DNA of 62,000 bases, from assembly GCA_009746045.1 (NCBI GenBank), contig RPFO01000389.1, positions 756,440 to 818,439 of the forward strand, read 5' to 3'. Below the pieces are notes generated by a model. The model was not told the DNA's origin. It ran no database searches and saw only the letters and a list, made by a program, of their open reading frames with translations. This DNA is from Mesostigma viride. Its lineage: Eukaryota > Streptophyta > Mesostigmatophyceae > Mesostigmatales > Mesostigmataceae. Each line of letters opens with the position of its first letter. Position 1 is the stretch's first letter. Below, one piece after another: positions 1 to 24,213 of the stretch. The position numbers and the translations under genes were made by a program.

Positions 1-164
1 GCTTACGTAAGGCTGCCGGGGCCATTGGGTCACATATTGCGTGAGAGACAGAAGAGTGACACGCAAAAAAGTCAAAAGGTATGTCACGGGCATCCTATAA
101 CCTAGCTATAGTGGCTACCCATCCATCTCACTATAAAGAAACTATGTTTAGAGAACCACGATTC
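1..164 (-). repeat. Partial A2 terminal repeat of YR copy A
   Basis: It matches on the minus strand the first part of the A repeats at 47055 and 51959, and matches 6175-6309. It is uninterrupted around base 30, so it supplies an empty site for the hAT-like insertion found in the A1 repeat of the same element. Confidence 0.85.
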
Positions 165-301
165 AATTAACCGTGGAACTCCAGGGTAACCAGACTCTGT
201 ACTAGAACAATGAGTGGAGCACATACAAAAGGCAGGCCACATCCCGGCCGCCGATGCTCAGGGGAACACTTATTGCTTGTCAAAAGCTAGCCTTACCCTT
301 A
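165..301 (-). repeat. B1 repeat of YR copy A
   Basis: Homologous on the minus strand to 51825-51958 and 52419-52555. It joins A2 directly at 164/165, as B1 and A2 do in the intact copy. Confidence 0.8.
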
Positions 302-366
302 CATCCCTCTCTGGCGATCCTTGCCAGGGGCAAAGAACCTATCATAAGTAGAAACCAACAACCAAA

Positions 367-3300
367 CTAGGTGGAGGGCAATTACAAAATAGCCCGCCAG
401 GCCCGGGGGGGGCAGGCGGCCATGGCCCGAAGAAGAACCTCAGGAAGCTCCACCTCCAAACTGCGGTGCAAGCCCACATAATGGGCAACCGTGGAGCTGC
501 TAAGCCAGCGCCCCCGACCCTGGATGTCCCCCAGGCTGCGACCGTCAAGGAAATCATGAGTGGCACCCCCGGCCGCAGCCCGTGAATGGCGAAAATCTGG
601 GTGACCCCCAAGGCCTGAGTCGCATCCTGCCAAATGCGCCTGAATTGCGGGTAGGTGAAAGGGAACATGGCCTCCCAAGCGTGCTTGCCTGCGATGCAGT
701 GGCGGAGGATGGTTTCAGACATCACATCTTCTACCACCACTGACTGAGTCTTGCCCTTAGAGGTCTTGGTAGATTTCAACAGCAGGGCACCCCGGTGAGC
801 TGGCCCAAGCCGAACGTCAGGCTGGAGGCGCACACGGCCAACACGGAGGTTCAGCTCTTCCAAGATTCTCAGGTAATGGCGGAACACGATGACCACCAGC
901 AGGTCCACAAAGCGCTGACCTTGCATCACCATCGTGCTGGCAAGTGCAAACGCCGCCTCCCATGGAATGGGAGGAGGGGCACGGGGGGGCACAAGTGTTT
1001 TCCACCCTGGCAGCGAGGACGTCACGGGCCAAGTCCCACCGCTTCACCATACCGGCATAAAGTTGCAACCCCATCAAGGCATTGACACACGTCTGGCGGC
1101 TGTATCCCCGAAAATGAGCCCAGGCAACATACGCACAAAATGACTCTTCCAGGGTGTCAGCGCATGACGATGACCTGTCCGCCCGGCCGCCAACCTCCCA
1201 CCAATTCAATAGAGAATCAAGGCCACGACGGTAGGCCAGCAAGGTAGCCGGCTTTACTTGCCCCTCAAGCAATGGAAGGAAGCTAACAGGTGCAGGGGGC
1301 CCCAGGTTAGGATGGATGCCTTCCGCGGTCAGGTCGCGCACCCAGCCTGCCAAGAAAGTCGCCATGGACTGACCGCGCGAAACGCCATCGGCGGGTTGAA
1401 CAGCTCTCGGCGTCCACACCCACTGGGATTGACTCCCAGTGGCGAGGGTCAGCGCGCACAAGCGGCGGTACTGCTTGTTGAGCTTGCAGGATGATGACCG
1501 CCCCTTAGCCAAGCAGCCCAACGCCGCGGTGGAGTCCACCAACCTCACCACCCGCTTGCCTCGGTTTGCCAGGCTGCGCGCACTCCTCTCCACGCCCTTC
1601 ACTGCGGCTCGCACCTTCTTCTCGTTGATGTGCATTCCCGGATTCCGCCAACGACTCCTGACCCCAACCCGCCATTGCTGGCTAGTGATCGCTTGTTGCG
1701 CCCGCACGCTCAGCGGCCTGGGGCCAGCGTAGGCCATCTCGGTCGGTATGAGCAAAGTCGGGTACCCACGCACCTCACGTGCCCGCGCCAGCTCCGTCAC
1801 ATCACCTGGCTCCATCGTAGCGTAAACGACACCTTGCCCGTGGGTCGACGTGTCAGACGCGACAACCTCACGTGCCAAAGGTGCGCTTCGCTCAACCCTT
1901 GGTATAGGAGCCAAGGCCAGGGCACACTCTAACGCCTCCCGCACCCCGGCCCACAGCACCCAGGACCGCTGCCCCCACCCTTGCAGGTTGATGAATCTGA
2001 AACATTGCTGCCAGGTGGAGATGCAGCTGCGACTTCATCTCCAGCCACCACCACCGCCCCAAGATGGCAGCCAGCCCCTCAGCTGTAGTTCGGCCACAAG
2101 TGAGTATAGCGTGTGTGTGGGCGATCAAAACGGTGAGCTGCTTGACCGTTGGTTCCAGCACACCGTTCCGTCAGTGCACCACCCCCGGGGCTTCTAGCTC
2201 GTCCCCTCCCAGGCTGGCCAACTTAGTCTTCTCCTTAGACGGCAAAAGCTTGTTAGGAAGGTAGCCTTCCTCAATAGCGCGCGTGATGAGCTGGTTCACC
2301 GCCTCGCAGGTCCGCCCGTTGCTGGCCACCAAGTCATCGATGGTGATGGACAGCATGGGGGTAGGGGGGGTTTCCAGGTCGATCTGAAGCTCCCCGGCGC
2401 GCTCCTCCTTGTACTCGATGACCAAGCGCAGTGGCTGGCCACATTCGTCGGGCACCAAGGTGAGCTCACCTGCGCTTGAGAGGTAGTTGACCTGGCGCCT
2501 CGGATCCAGGGCACCGCTCATGTAGAGCACCATCTCATGCATGGCCTCCCCCAGTGCCACCGCATGGGAATGTCCCATGGCCGGCACCTTGAGCACGGGC
2601 CACACCCTCCGCCTCGGCCCTGCCAGGCCCACGCTAGTAGAATACAGACTAGGAAGCCCTTGGTAGTCCCACCACCAGTCTCGGGCACCTCGTGGAGTAG
2701 TAGTACGACATGAGGTCGCTCTTGGCGCTGTAGCACTGGCCCTTGATGTAGACCTCCACGAGGATGCCCAGGTGGGGGAGCAGGATCGGCCTCGGGGGGT
2801 CCACCCAGAGCCAGTTGCCCCGCTTCCGGTTGACAATGAACCCCCTTGGCAACTCCAAAACAGCCATCCACCCACTTGGGCCGCCTCTCTTGGAACGTTA
2901 CCATGCCCACGCCTGCTGCCTGGCTCATGAGCTTGCCCCATTCAGCAATGGAGCAGCCTGGGCTTGGGCACATTCCAATACCTTACACTCCCTGCGACCG
3001 CTGGCTTGATGCAGTTTTCCTCGCTGGCATAAATCTCCCGCCAGCTCGGCCGCATAGACAACAGGTTGAGCAGGCGCGCGTTCCCCGCCACCTCCGCCTT
3101 TGGCAAACTCACCGCGTCTGCGCGCAGTTGTTCGTATTTATTCTGCTTCCCATCTATTGCATCAGCACCTTCTTGCACCTGGCCTGTCGCAACGCCACCT
3201 ACGTGGCGACTGTGCCAGGTGCAGTGCTTTTTTACCCTCGCAAGGGCCTCCTTCCTCCCCTTAGACCACGCCCCTCTAGGGTTGGGAGGAGGGTCTGCCC

Positions 3301-4514
3301 CCCCCACCACCAGCCAATTAAGCCAACGTACTACCTTGCATTGCAGTGTGTACTCGTGGTGGCGGCGCATGGCACGCTGTCGCCGGCGTGCCGATCTCAA
3401 CCTGCCCCACGCGGTGTACGCTAAGTGGGTATGGCAGCGGGAAAAGGGAGCGGTCCCGCTGGGATTCTATTTTCCTACTTGTTGGGTCTTGCTGAGCTTG
3501 TCCAAGAGGATCGCAGTTTGGAGGGCTGCGTTGACAGCAGGGGTGGCTGACAGTGCAGCCTCCTCCCCCAAGGGCAGGAGGTGGCTTGCCACCTTCCAGC
3601 CCCCCCCTCCTTGCCCCTCCACCTGCAGCAAGGCCGTCGCCACCCTCGTTAGGTACTCCATGCCCACAAGCTCACCGGCTGCTGAGCCCAGCTCCTTGCG
3701 AAGGGCGACCATGGCCAATGCAATGTTCATGACAATTTTCCTGTTGTCCATGTTCCGATAATTTCCAGGCTTGATTGTCATGACCCACGACCGGATTCCC
3801 ATCCCATTATTGCTGGTGTCCTCCAACACTCCCGACAGCACCCGCTCCAAAATCCGATATTTCACGCTCTTGGCTCGGCTCAGCAGCGCCGCCCCTTTTG
3901 AGGCATTGAAGAAGCTTCCCGCCCACTCCAGTCCTCCGAGCGCTGCCTTCAAACCTTGCATGAATTTCTCGGCTGCGACCTCCCCCTCCTCGTCCTCCTT
4001 GTCGTCCTGATCTTCGTCTTCTGGACGTGCCCCAACGAATGTCGCCAACCTCGCCCTCGTTTCCTTTCCGACAGCCCCCCCACCTGCCGAATTTATTGCC
4101 GTGCCTTTCAGCCATTTTTCGTTGCGCAGTTGTTGTCGGTGGCAGCGACCCCTCCTTCTCGTCTGCCGCGAGATCTGCCACGGCCAGCAGTTTTGCCACC
4201 AACGCTTCGTTTGGGTCACGTGCGTCCAACACGTCGGCAACATCAACGTGATCGGCCAGCAACTGCACGACAGACCTCAGCTGGCTCGAGCTCCACGAGC
4301 TGGTGTCCGTCATTCAGTCCTCGGTTCCGAAGACCTGCTCGACTGCGCCCACGGCCTCTGCAGGGCTGGTGCACTTGGCGAGCAGAGTGGCGAGCTGCTT
4401 CTTTCTGGCGCTTAAGGCGACTGGCGGGTGACTGGCGGCAGCAGCCCGCGGTGTGGGCGTCCTGTCCACCTCGCGCGCTGCCTGCCTTGCTGTAGCCTTG
4501 CGCCCCTTTGGCAT
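367..4514 (-). pseudogene. Broken Gag-RT-RNase H-tyrosine recombinase ORF of YR copy A
   Basis: The start matches the copy B start (MPKGRKAT...). The frame is then scattered over at least six frame changes and stops between 4514 and 367. Recognisable remnants are the acidic Gag-like N terminus, an RT motif C of ITIDD type near 2340, the RNase H core (ASDTSTHGQG near 1850), the AD.VSRG RNase H end near 1380, and recombinase remnants at 342-1200. In the recombinase the HGLRHGG box has become HGLRPG followed by a shift, so a catalytic His is lost, and a stop lies just before the C terminus. It cannot encode a working polyprotein. Function is inferred from the family only. Confidence 0.88.
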
Positions 4515-4795
4515 TGCTGCTCAGGGCCCAAAATGGCTCCGACAGTGAAGGTTCGACAGACCAGAGGTTCATTTCCCTTGGCTTGCTGTCGCCGCCCTTG
4601 TGAAAAGAAAAGAGGCTGACCTTAGCTAGGTGGGTTTGCTGTTGTCTTTTTTGCGTGTCACGCGGTTTTGGCCCAGACACCATTTTTTCGCCCCGCAAAT
4701 TTTGCGTCTGAACAAATGACGCAATGCGGCGTTCTGATTGCCGGCGGCTTACGTTAGGCTGCTGGGGCCGTTAGGTCATACAGTGTTTTTAGTAA

Positions 4796-4970
4796 CGTGA
4801 CGCATGCGTCACCGGGCTGACGCGCCAGCTCTTACGCGTCAGGAATTTTACCCCGCGCGTCAGCCGGCTGACGCGTAAATTTAGGCCGCGCGTCAGGCGA
4901 CTGACGCGTAAATTTGGGCTTCGCGTCGGTCGTCTGACGTGCACCAAGTCCTCACGCGTCATGTGCCTGG
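4796..4970. repeat. Subterminal TGACGCGT-type repeats of the hAT-like element
   Basis: About ten copies of TGACGCG or its complement, in both orientations, including two adjacent copies of CTGACGCGTAAATTT. Another copy lies at 6140-6148 near the right end. Clustered short subterminal motifs are where hAT transposases bind besides the TIR; that role is inferred here. Confidence 0.65.
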
Positions 4971-5560
4971 CCACAGGTTCGCCGCGTCAACCTCTATTCG
5001 CCGCGCCTATATGTACTTTTCGTACATAGTTTTATGTAGAAGCCCATCCAGGCCCACCGAATCGTACTTGAGATTTTCGTGTACTGACTGAAACTGATTG
5101 TGACTGAAATGTGGGCCGCACTAATTGGCCGTGTGGAGCCTCTCACCTCTGGAACGTGACTTATTACCTCTTATTACTGTACCTGTATGCTAAGACCTGC
5201 CGGCCCGTCTGCCTGGCTTGCCAACGCGTGACAACATAATTATTTGGTGCAGCCACCGAGGTGGCGATAGCCATCGCAGCGCTAGCGGATACTTTGTAAG
5301 CAAAGCATACGTAAACTTACGATGGATGCATTTTAATAGCAGCTGCTATTTCGTAGGAGCGTTTTCTACTTTTCTTGCAACCTGCGGGTTGCATCGGTTT
5401 AGGTATCATGCTGAGGCCCGTTAGGAAATAAAATTCGTTGATCAACCTCAGCGGCCTATCCGTAAGTCTACGCAACATTTTTTCGTATTTCTGCATTACA
5501 TTGCCTTGTACCTGACTCGCGGATCTTCAGCGAGGTTTTGGGCTTTGGGCACACCTGGCC

Positions 5561-5755
5561 ATGGGGTCGAAAGGAGGCGGATTCCTTAAAAGGTTCATTC
5601 GGTTGCGATTTCGTCATATTTTGAAGAGGCAAACCGCCGACGGGGCAGGACCCAGTAGTCCCGCTCTCGTCGATGTAACCAAGGCCGTGAGGGAACTAGA
5701 AAGGCGGAACAAGAGGAAAAGGTCAACCGAGGATGATAAGTTGGAGCTATACTGA
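5561..5755 (+). CDS. Small basic ORF inside the hAT-like element, unrecognised
   Basis: A 64-codon ATG-to-TGA frame, rich in Arg and Lys (for example RFIRLRFRHILKR). It resembles no transposase domain I know. It may be a relic or chance. The rest of the transposon, about 5000-5560 and 5760-6130, holds no other convincing frame. Confidence 0.25.
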   Translation: MGSKGGGFLKRFIRLRFRHILKRQTADGAGPSSPALVDVTKAVRELERRNKRKRSTEDDKLELY

Positions 5756-6308
5756 CTGACTGGTAGTGGCTAGCGGTGAGGCTAGAGGCACAAGCCCCGG
5801 GAGGTGCAGTCAGCGCTGGTACCTGTCTTGAGTCTTGACAACAATGGATCCAGAGGCTAGACAGTTTGTCTTATAATCCGTAGCTAAGGGCTCTTGTTTT
5901 ATACACATCCAGACGTGCTAGCTTTTGTTTGAGCTTGATGCATCAAGTACCAATCACTTACCATTGAAATCTCAAGCTCATTTTGATAATAAAAGATATC
6001 TTGTTAAAAGTTTTGTTGCCCTTAGGGTAACTATAATGTGAGTGCCCCACCCCCCATCCCCCGGTTCATTACTTGAGGCCTGAGGGTAGTTCCGCCTTAT
6101 ATGGAGGCCCTAGCTGGGCCCCGCCCCAACTGCTATGGGCTGACGCGTGCCAAAAACCCTTACTAAAAACACTGAGGTCATATATTGCGTGAGAGAAAGA
6201 AGAGCGACACGCAAAAAAGTCAAAAGGTATGTCACGTGAACCCTATAACCTAGCTATAGCGGCTACCCATCCATCTCACTATAAAGAAACTATGTTTAGA
6301 GAACCACG

Positions 6309-6861
6309 AAACAAACAAACAAACAAACAAACAAACAAACAAACAAACAAACAAACAAACAAACAAACAAACAAACAAACAAACAAACAAACAAACAAAG
6401 AAACAAACAAACAAACAAACAAACAAACAAACAAACAAACAAACAAACAAACAAACAAACAAACAAACAAACAAACAAACAAACAAACAAACAAACAAAC
6501 AAACAAACGAGCAACAGACCGACCGACCGACCGACCGACCGACCGACCAACCGACCGACCGACCGACCGACCGACCGACGGACCGACCGACCGACCGACC
6601 GACCGACCGACCGACCCACCGAACCAGCGAGCCAGTGAGTGACCGAGCGACCCACCGAACCAGCGAGCCAGTGAGCGAGCGAGCCAGCCAGAGAGCCCGC
6701 CCGCCCGCCCGCCCGCCCACCCGCCCGCCTGCCCGCCCGCCCGCCCGCCAGCCAGCCAGCCACCGAGCCAGCCCACCTGCCCGCCCGCCCGCCCGCCCAC
6801 CCGCCCGCCAGCCCGCCAGCCTGCCAGCCAGCGAGCCAGCCAGCGAGCCAGCCAGCCAGTC
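6309..6861. repeat. Compound tetranucleotide tract (AAAC)n-(GACC)n-(GCCC/GCCA)n
   Basis: (AAAC)n fills about 6309-6508 with one interruption, (GACC)n about 6518-6615, and GCCC/GCCA/GAGC tetramers to 6861. The tract separates YR copy A from the stop codon of the RING ORF. Long open frames across it are repeat artefacts. Confidence 0.95.
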
Positions 6862-6863
6862 AA

Positions 6864-9800
6864 TTAACAAAGCACAACACCCAGTCCCCCGCAAAACCTT
6901 AACACAAGGCCCACCTGAACAGGGATGGTATCCCAGGGCCACTCCTCCATGATGTCAGCGCCATCACCGATAACACCAGCGACATCAGCGTCAGCAACAC
7001 CAGCGACATCAGCGAACAGCGCCGCCTCACCATCCACCGCGCTTCTCTCGCCATCTGCCGTGCTTCCGCCACAGGCCAAGTCCGTGCAGACCCCAACGGG
7101 CTCCAGTCGACCTGGGCGTGGACCGCCGTCTGTGCCAACCGCACTCGGAGCCCTGTCCTTGATGACGACAGAGAGCTGTACCTTGTTGTCCTCATCCCTT
7201 CGAAAGACTCCCACAAGCCTCCCGTCTTTTGCAGCCGCAGCCAAGGCCTGCGCGGTCGCACCGCCGCCGATTACCCCTCTTGGCCCTGCCTCCACCCTCT
7301 GTGGCCTGCCCTCGTGGCTGGAGGCATCACCGCCATTGTCGTTCTGGCGCCTGTAACCATCGTCCTGGCGCCCGTAACCATCGTCCCGGCGCCAGCTGTC
7401 ACATGAAGCCATGGCAAGTTGGGACGAGCCGCCATGACCCGGTCGCATGGGGGGTTGTGCGATGACAAGGCGGCCCATGGCAGCATAACCTCCCCCGCTC
7501 ATGGGGGTCGCTTGGCAGCATAACGGAGCGCAACTACTTGATGAAATTTCTCCATCTGACGCTGTCCGGCCATTACACGCCCTTGGCTGGTCATCACACG
7601 ACCTTGACTGGTCATCCCACGTGCTTGACTGGCCGTGGGAGGGGGACGCCGCCGCGGTTGCCAGGGTGGCGGCAGGGGTGCTGACTGCCAGGCAAGAAAT
7701 GGGGAGGTGCGGGGGTAAACAACGGGTGAGAGGGGCAATGTCTTTCGATGCTATGCGCAGGGCTGCCGCAGAGGGCATGTCCCCAGAAGTGACATGTGCC
7801 CTCACTTGGGTGTCGCTGAGAGGCCCTTTGCTGACAAGCGCAATGACGTGGTCAAGCCTGATCCCCCTTTTTAAAGGGGTCTGGCCATGGTACGTAGGTG
7901 AGGTCAGATGGGTCGACGTGCCGCGGCGCACCCAGGCCTGGCCATGTGTCCGCCCAGATGGACCCCCCGCTGTGATGTTCATCCGCCCTGCTCCTGCGCC
8001 ATCTGCTGCTGGACCATTCACGCATCCATAGGGCCTAGCCAAGTTGCATGGCGATCTTTCCAACGTCTCTGTGGCGCCATCCCCACTGCTTGGATCGGCC
8101 TCCTTACGGGAACCGCACCCCGTACCAGAATTTCCAGGGGGTTGGCTTGCGATAATGTTGGGGTCTGGGTTGTGGGAAGGGCCGTCACCGGGGCGCTCCC
8201 GCTCACACTCTTGCACCAGGCTTCTGTGTAGTGTGGCCGCGCCACACTCGCACTCGCACCAGGCCTGCCGCCCCCACCGGCGTCCCCACATCGCCGACAA
8301 GGCAGATGCGACCCCCCTTCTACTGATAGAGGCACCATGACGGACGACATCCGCATAGGACGCCATGGGGGTTCGCAGCTGTTGTTGTTGTTGTTGTTGC
8401 TGAGGCTCCTCTTGTTGCAGACGCCATCGCTGTCGTTGATCTTGTGGAAGTGGTTGTCGTTGTCGTGCACATGCGCATGGAGCATGTACCGCGACCACTC
8501 CTGTGCTACTTCTGGCACCTCCCCCTGCCAGGTCCCTGGCATCATCTCCCTCATCATTCCTGCCAACCACTTGCCCTGCAACGCCATCGCCCGCACGGCC
8601 AGACACCGCCATCGTTCCCGCATGAGCCACGATCCCTCCCTGACACCCGCTCGCACTGGCCAGGTCATTATCCCCGTTCCTGGATCCAGAACCACCAGGA
8701 AGTCCTCTCATAGTCATCTCGGAAGCATCGGCGCCGTCGCTGCCTGCCCCACGTGCCGCCTCTCTTCGAGCCTCCCCATGCTCCCTGGGGCCCCTGTCCT
8801 CAAGCCAGGCTTCCACCCTCCCTCCTACCCACCCCTCGTCATCTCCTGACATCTTTTCACTGGCTGCTGGCACGGTACCCACCCCCACTGCCTGAGCTAG
8901 GCCGTCTGCTCCGCCCTCTCTGCTGCCTATCGATTGCATTGGGTCCTTCCGCCCCACACGCGTTCGCCCTTCCTCTTCACCCTCTCCGAGCCCGCCAGCT
9001 GTGCTACCGCTTCGCAAGGCCGACCCTCCGGGGTCAGATCGCGATGGAGTGCTTGCACTACTGTGAATCTGTTTAGCCCCGACAGCAGGTGAAAGGGGAG
9101 AGCCGGGAGACGACCCATACCCTGCATGCACCACGTGCATGACTGGCACGGCTGCCCCCGGCAAGTCTCCTGCTGCCACCCCCGCGACGCCCCTTGAACC
9201 CACCACAACCCTCGGATGTGCGGCCACTCCAAGGTCGTCAGTCGACACCCTTATCGATGCCCCTCCCTCCCTGCTCGCATCCCGAGGCGCCCTTTGTGCA
9301 AATGATTCAGCGGTGTCATCCTCCTGTGCCCCCTCCTCGGCCGCCCCCTCGCCGGATGCCCTGTTGTCTGACACTGCCGCCGTTCGTGCATACTCTCTGC
9401 GTGAGCTCTCCTCCCACACCCCTTCCATCCGTGCCGCCTCCTGTCCATGCAACCCCCCCAGTTTCCTTGCACCTTTGACTTCTCCTGACCTCAGTGTCCC
9501 CCCTTCCTCAGCCACCGCCGACAGGGAAGAAGCGCCCACGCCCAAATCTAATTCCGGCATCCCCTCCCCCTTTCTTAATGCTGGCCTTGGCGCCTCGCCC
9601 TCGGTCAATGCCGGCATGTCCACCTCCCCCTCTCTCGACGATTGCACACTGCATGGCCCAGGCTCCTCCCTGCCCCCCTGGGCCGCCTGCAGCTCCTCCC
9701 TGCCCCCCTGGGCCGCCTGCAGCTCCTCCCGCGTGACCTGCTGGCGACACATCGGGCAGAGCACGCTCCACTCGGCAAGCCACGCGCGGATGCAGGCCGC

Positions 9801-10582
9801 ATGGTAACGGTGGCCACACGGCAGGATGGCGACGCCACCCTGGCCGACGCCATTGGAAGAGGTCCCGCTTGTGCTGGCGATGCCACCGTGGCCCTCAGTG
9901 GGTGCACTCCCGCTCAATTGGCTTATTCCTGCAGCCATGGCTTCCCGAGGCTCGAATTCCCTTGAGCGTCTAAGAGTCAAAGAGGAACCACAATTGCTGG
10001 CAACCGCACTACTGGACGTCATGCTGTCGGATGGCCTAGGACCGTTACGAGCTCCATCCCATAGCATATCCAGGTTGGAGCGGGGCACGCCAATGCATTG
10101 CACCCGTGCGTGTTCTGAATCCAAGGCCATCTGAACCCCCGCCCTGAGGCCATCGCGGTTACTGTCCACATGGACGGTGGCAGGGGGGCAGTTGTAGGCA
10201 TGTGGCCACAGCGACTCGGTATAACTGCTTGCATCTGCAGGTGACGGAGTTGAGACCAGAGGCATGTACCCAGCTGCAGCACCACTGTCGCAAGCCGACC
10301 CTTTTAGAGCGCTCTGGCTCTCTCCGTTCCCCTGGCCCGACCCATCAAGCATCCCGTTGGTACTCCCGGCGGCGACGACATGATTGCTGCCGTAAGCATT
10401 ATGGCCACCACCACTGCCACCGCCATTGCTGGTCATTCCCCTCGCCTGGGCGTGGACATCACGATTAGTGCTGGCCACGGCCCTGTCGTTGCTGCCATCG
10501 CCCGAGGGCTCCAGCGCCGAGGGCGACGAGAGGAGCTCGTGGCACACGATGCACTGCTCGCAGTCGGCGGTGCTGCTGGCAC
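6864..10582 (-). CDS. RING-H2 finger protein with long low-complexity tail; probable last exon of the DNAAF1-like gene
   Basis: A frame of 1239 codons follows a good splice acceptor (ttgcgcag, ending at 10583); the frame itself is open from an ATG at 10610. Counted from that ATG, zinc ligands are C20, C23, C265, H267, H270, C273, C285 and C288, a RING-H2 (C3H2C3) finger whose second half, LPCGHRYHAACIRAWL then CPMC, is textbook. RING-H2 fingers recruit E2 enzymes for ubiquitin transfer. The loop between the first and second ligand pairs is 241 residues instead of the usual 9-39, and I saw no clear intron in it. The remaining 950 or so residues are Gly/Ser/Ala/Glu rich with a poly-Gln run and no recognised domain. 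The acceptor phase fits the exon at 11269-11375. It could instead be a separate gene starting at 10610. Confidence 0.7.
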
Positions 10583-10734
10583 CTGCGCAAGTACTGCTTT
10601 CAAGGCCCATAGCTGCTGGCCATGCGAGACGGGCGCGGCCATGGGGGGAAAAAGAGATGTGAAATTGGGGGAAATGAATTAAACTTTAGAATAGGAGCAT
10701 GTCTTCATAGGTGTGATATCACCTCAGAGAGAGA

Positions 10735-10890
10735 TCACCTCAGCGCGCGCGAGAGAGAGAGACAGAAAGAGAGGGAGGGAGGGAGAGAGAGAGAGAGAGA
10801 AGGGGAGAAGGATGGAGTGGCCTAGGGGCTGAGCGAAAAGGTGTGCGGGGAAAGGGGGGGGGGAGGAAGGGGGGGGGGGGAGAAGCAAGT
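10735..10890. repeat. GA-rich and poly-G low-complexity tract
   Basis: GAGA and GGGA runs followed by G7 to G12 runs, inside predicted intron 11. On the minus strand it is a long pyrimidine tract upstream of the RING exon acceptor. Confidence 0.9.
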
Positions 10891-11268
10891 GGCGCAGCAA
10901 ACGCATCATCTAGCAACTCTAAGCATAACAGAAAATACAAAAGCACCTTCCACTTAGCAGATGCTCCGTGTTCCACAAAATCACGATGTCATTCATGAGG
11001 GTACCTTGCCACTTGCCCGGGCAGTCATAGATAGCTTAGACTAGACGGTCAGGGGTCTCAAATACCATATCTGCTAAAACACCATACATCTGTTAAAACT
11101 GCTGCTCTACTGGCTTCACCGGATCATGCTCATGACAACCTCCATTTCAGTGCCTGCACGCTTCACCATTGCATTGCTTGCACATGTCTGGAATATATCA
11201 GTCTCAGTGGCATAAGGAATACGAGTAGAAGGACTAAGTAGTATAACGAATGCAACCCCCTGGCTCAC

Positions 11269-23710
<12,442 letters not shown>

Positions 23711-24190
23711 TTTTCAAACTAAAGCTGTCCCCTACGCTCCCGGACGGTTCATAGCAAGTGAGGCAGTCATAATCAGGAGCATTTCCTGTTGCGGTTTCCT
23801 CAAGCGTCCAATAAAGGCAGGGCATAACGTTATGGGCAAGCTGCCCACAACAAAACACCTTACGTATACCACCCTTTAATAATCGGAAATTACGTACTCC
23901 CAGGAGTTTGGCACTTGGCATCAGGGTTTTTGGAAATCCCCGGTGTTGGGAGCACCCGGTGACGCGTGACGCGTGACGCTAGGGTACGGTACGCGTCGAT
24001 AAATACGAATGGAAGGAACGAACGGGACGGTGTGGGCCGATTAATACGAGTTCCGTATTCATACGCGGCGGCATGAGCCGGCAACAGCGTGACAAGGAAC
24101 GAACAGAACGAACAGCGCAGCCTAGTGGCGCCTACTTGCCAAACCGCGAAGTCTAGATGTGGGGACTGGGGCCAGTGGGGCCATACCATG
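23711..24190. promoter_or_regulatory. Upstream region of the DNAAF1-like gene
   Basis: No gene seen. It contains GTGACGCGTGACGCGTGACG near 23959-23978, three tandem TGACGCG words, which resemble both a CRE/ATF-type site and the subterminal motif of the hAT-like element. A promoter role is inferred from position only. Confidence 0.3.
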
Positions 24191-24213
24191 CCAAGGCGGC
24201 CGCGTAAAAAATT

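Larger units (their letters stand above)
4781..6174. mobile_element. Non-autonomous hAT-like DNA transposon
   Basis: The ends are perfect 15-bp inverted repeats, CAGTGTTTTTAGTAA at 4781-4795 and its complement at 6160-6174. They are flanked by an 8-bp direct repeat AGGTCATA (4773-4780 and 6175-6182). The uninterrupted site is seen in the sister repeats near base 30 and near 47315, so the boundaries are exact. An 8-bp duplication and CAGTG ends are typical of the hAT superfamily. At 1394 bp it has no transposase, so it would depend on an enzyme supplied in trans. A TGACGCG-rich subterminal zone lies just inside the left end, with one copy near the right end. Confidence 0.88.
1..6309 (-). mobile_element. 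Degraded tyrosine-recombinase retroelement, copy A (distal end lies outside the window)
   Basis: Read on the minus strand the order is terminal repeat A1 (6309 down to 4602, interrupted), a broken Gag-RT-RH-YR reading frame, repeat B1 (301-165) and the start of repeat A2 (164-1). This is the same order as the intact sister at 47055-52555, to which it is clearly homologous but diverged. Split direct repeats of the A1-body-B1A2B2 kind are characteristic of TOC1/Kangaroo/PAT-type YR retrotransposons. The final B2 repeat is beyond base 1. The A repeats here lack a segment of about 150 bp present in copy B, so the copies belong to different subfamilies. The outer end at 6309 abuts an (AAAC)n tract. 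Confidence 0.85.
4602..6309 (-). repeat. A1 terminal repeat of YR copy A, split by a hAT-like insertion
   Basis: Pieces 4602-4780 and 6175-6309 together align with the A repeats of copy B. The break is at the duplicated octamer AGGTCATA. Confidence 0.85.

Noticed and set aside
6229-6952. Long frames of repeated NKQT, VCLF, VGRS or ARPP across 6229-6952
   Set aside because: They are translations of tetranucleotide repeats, open in several frames on both strands at once.
8018-9807. Plus-strand and other-frame ORFs opposite the RING exon
   Set aside because: Shadows of a GC-rich coding frame; no motif in any of them.
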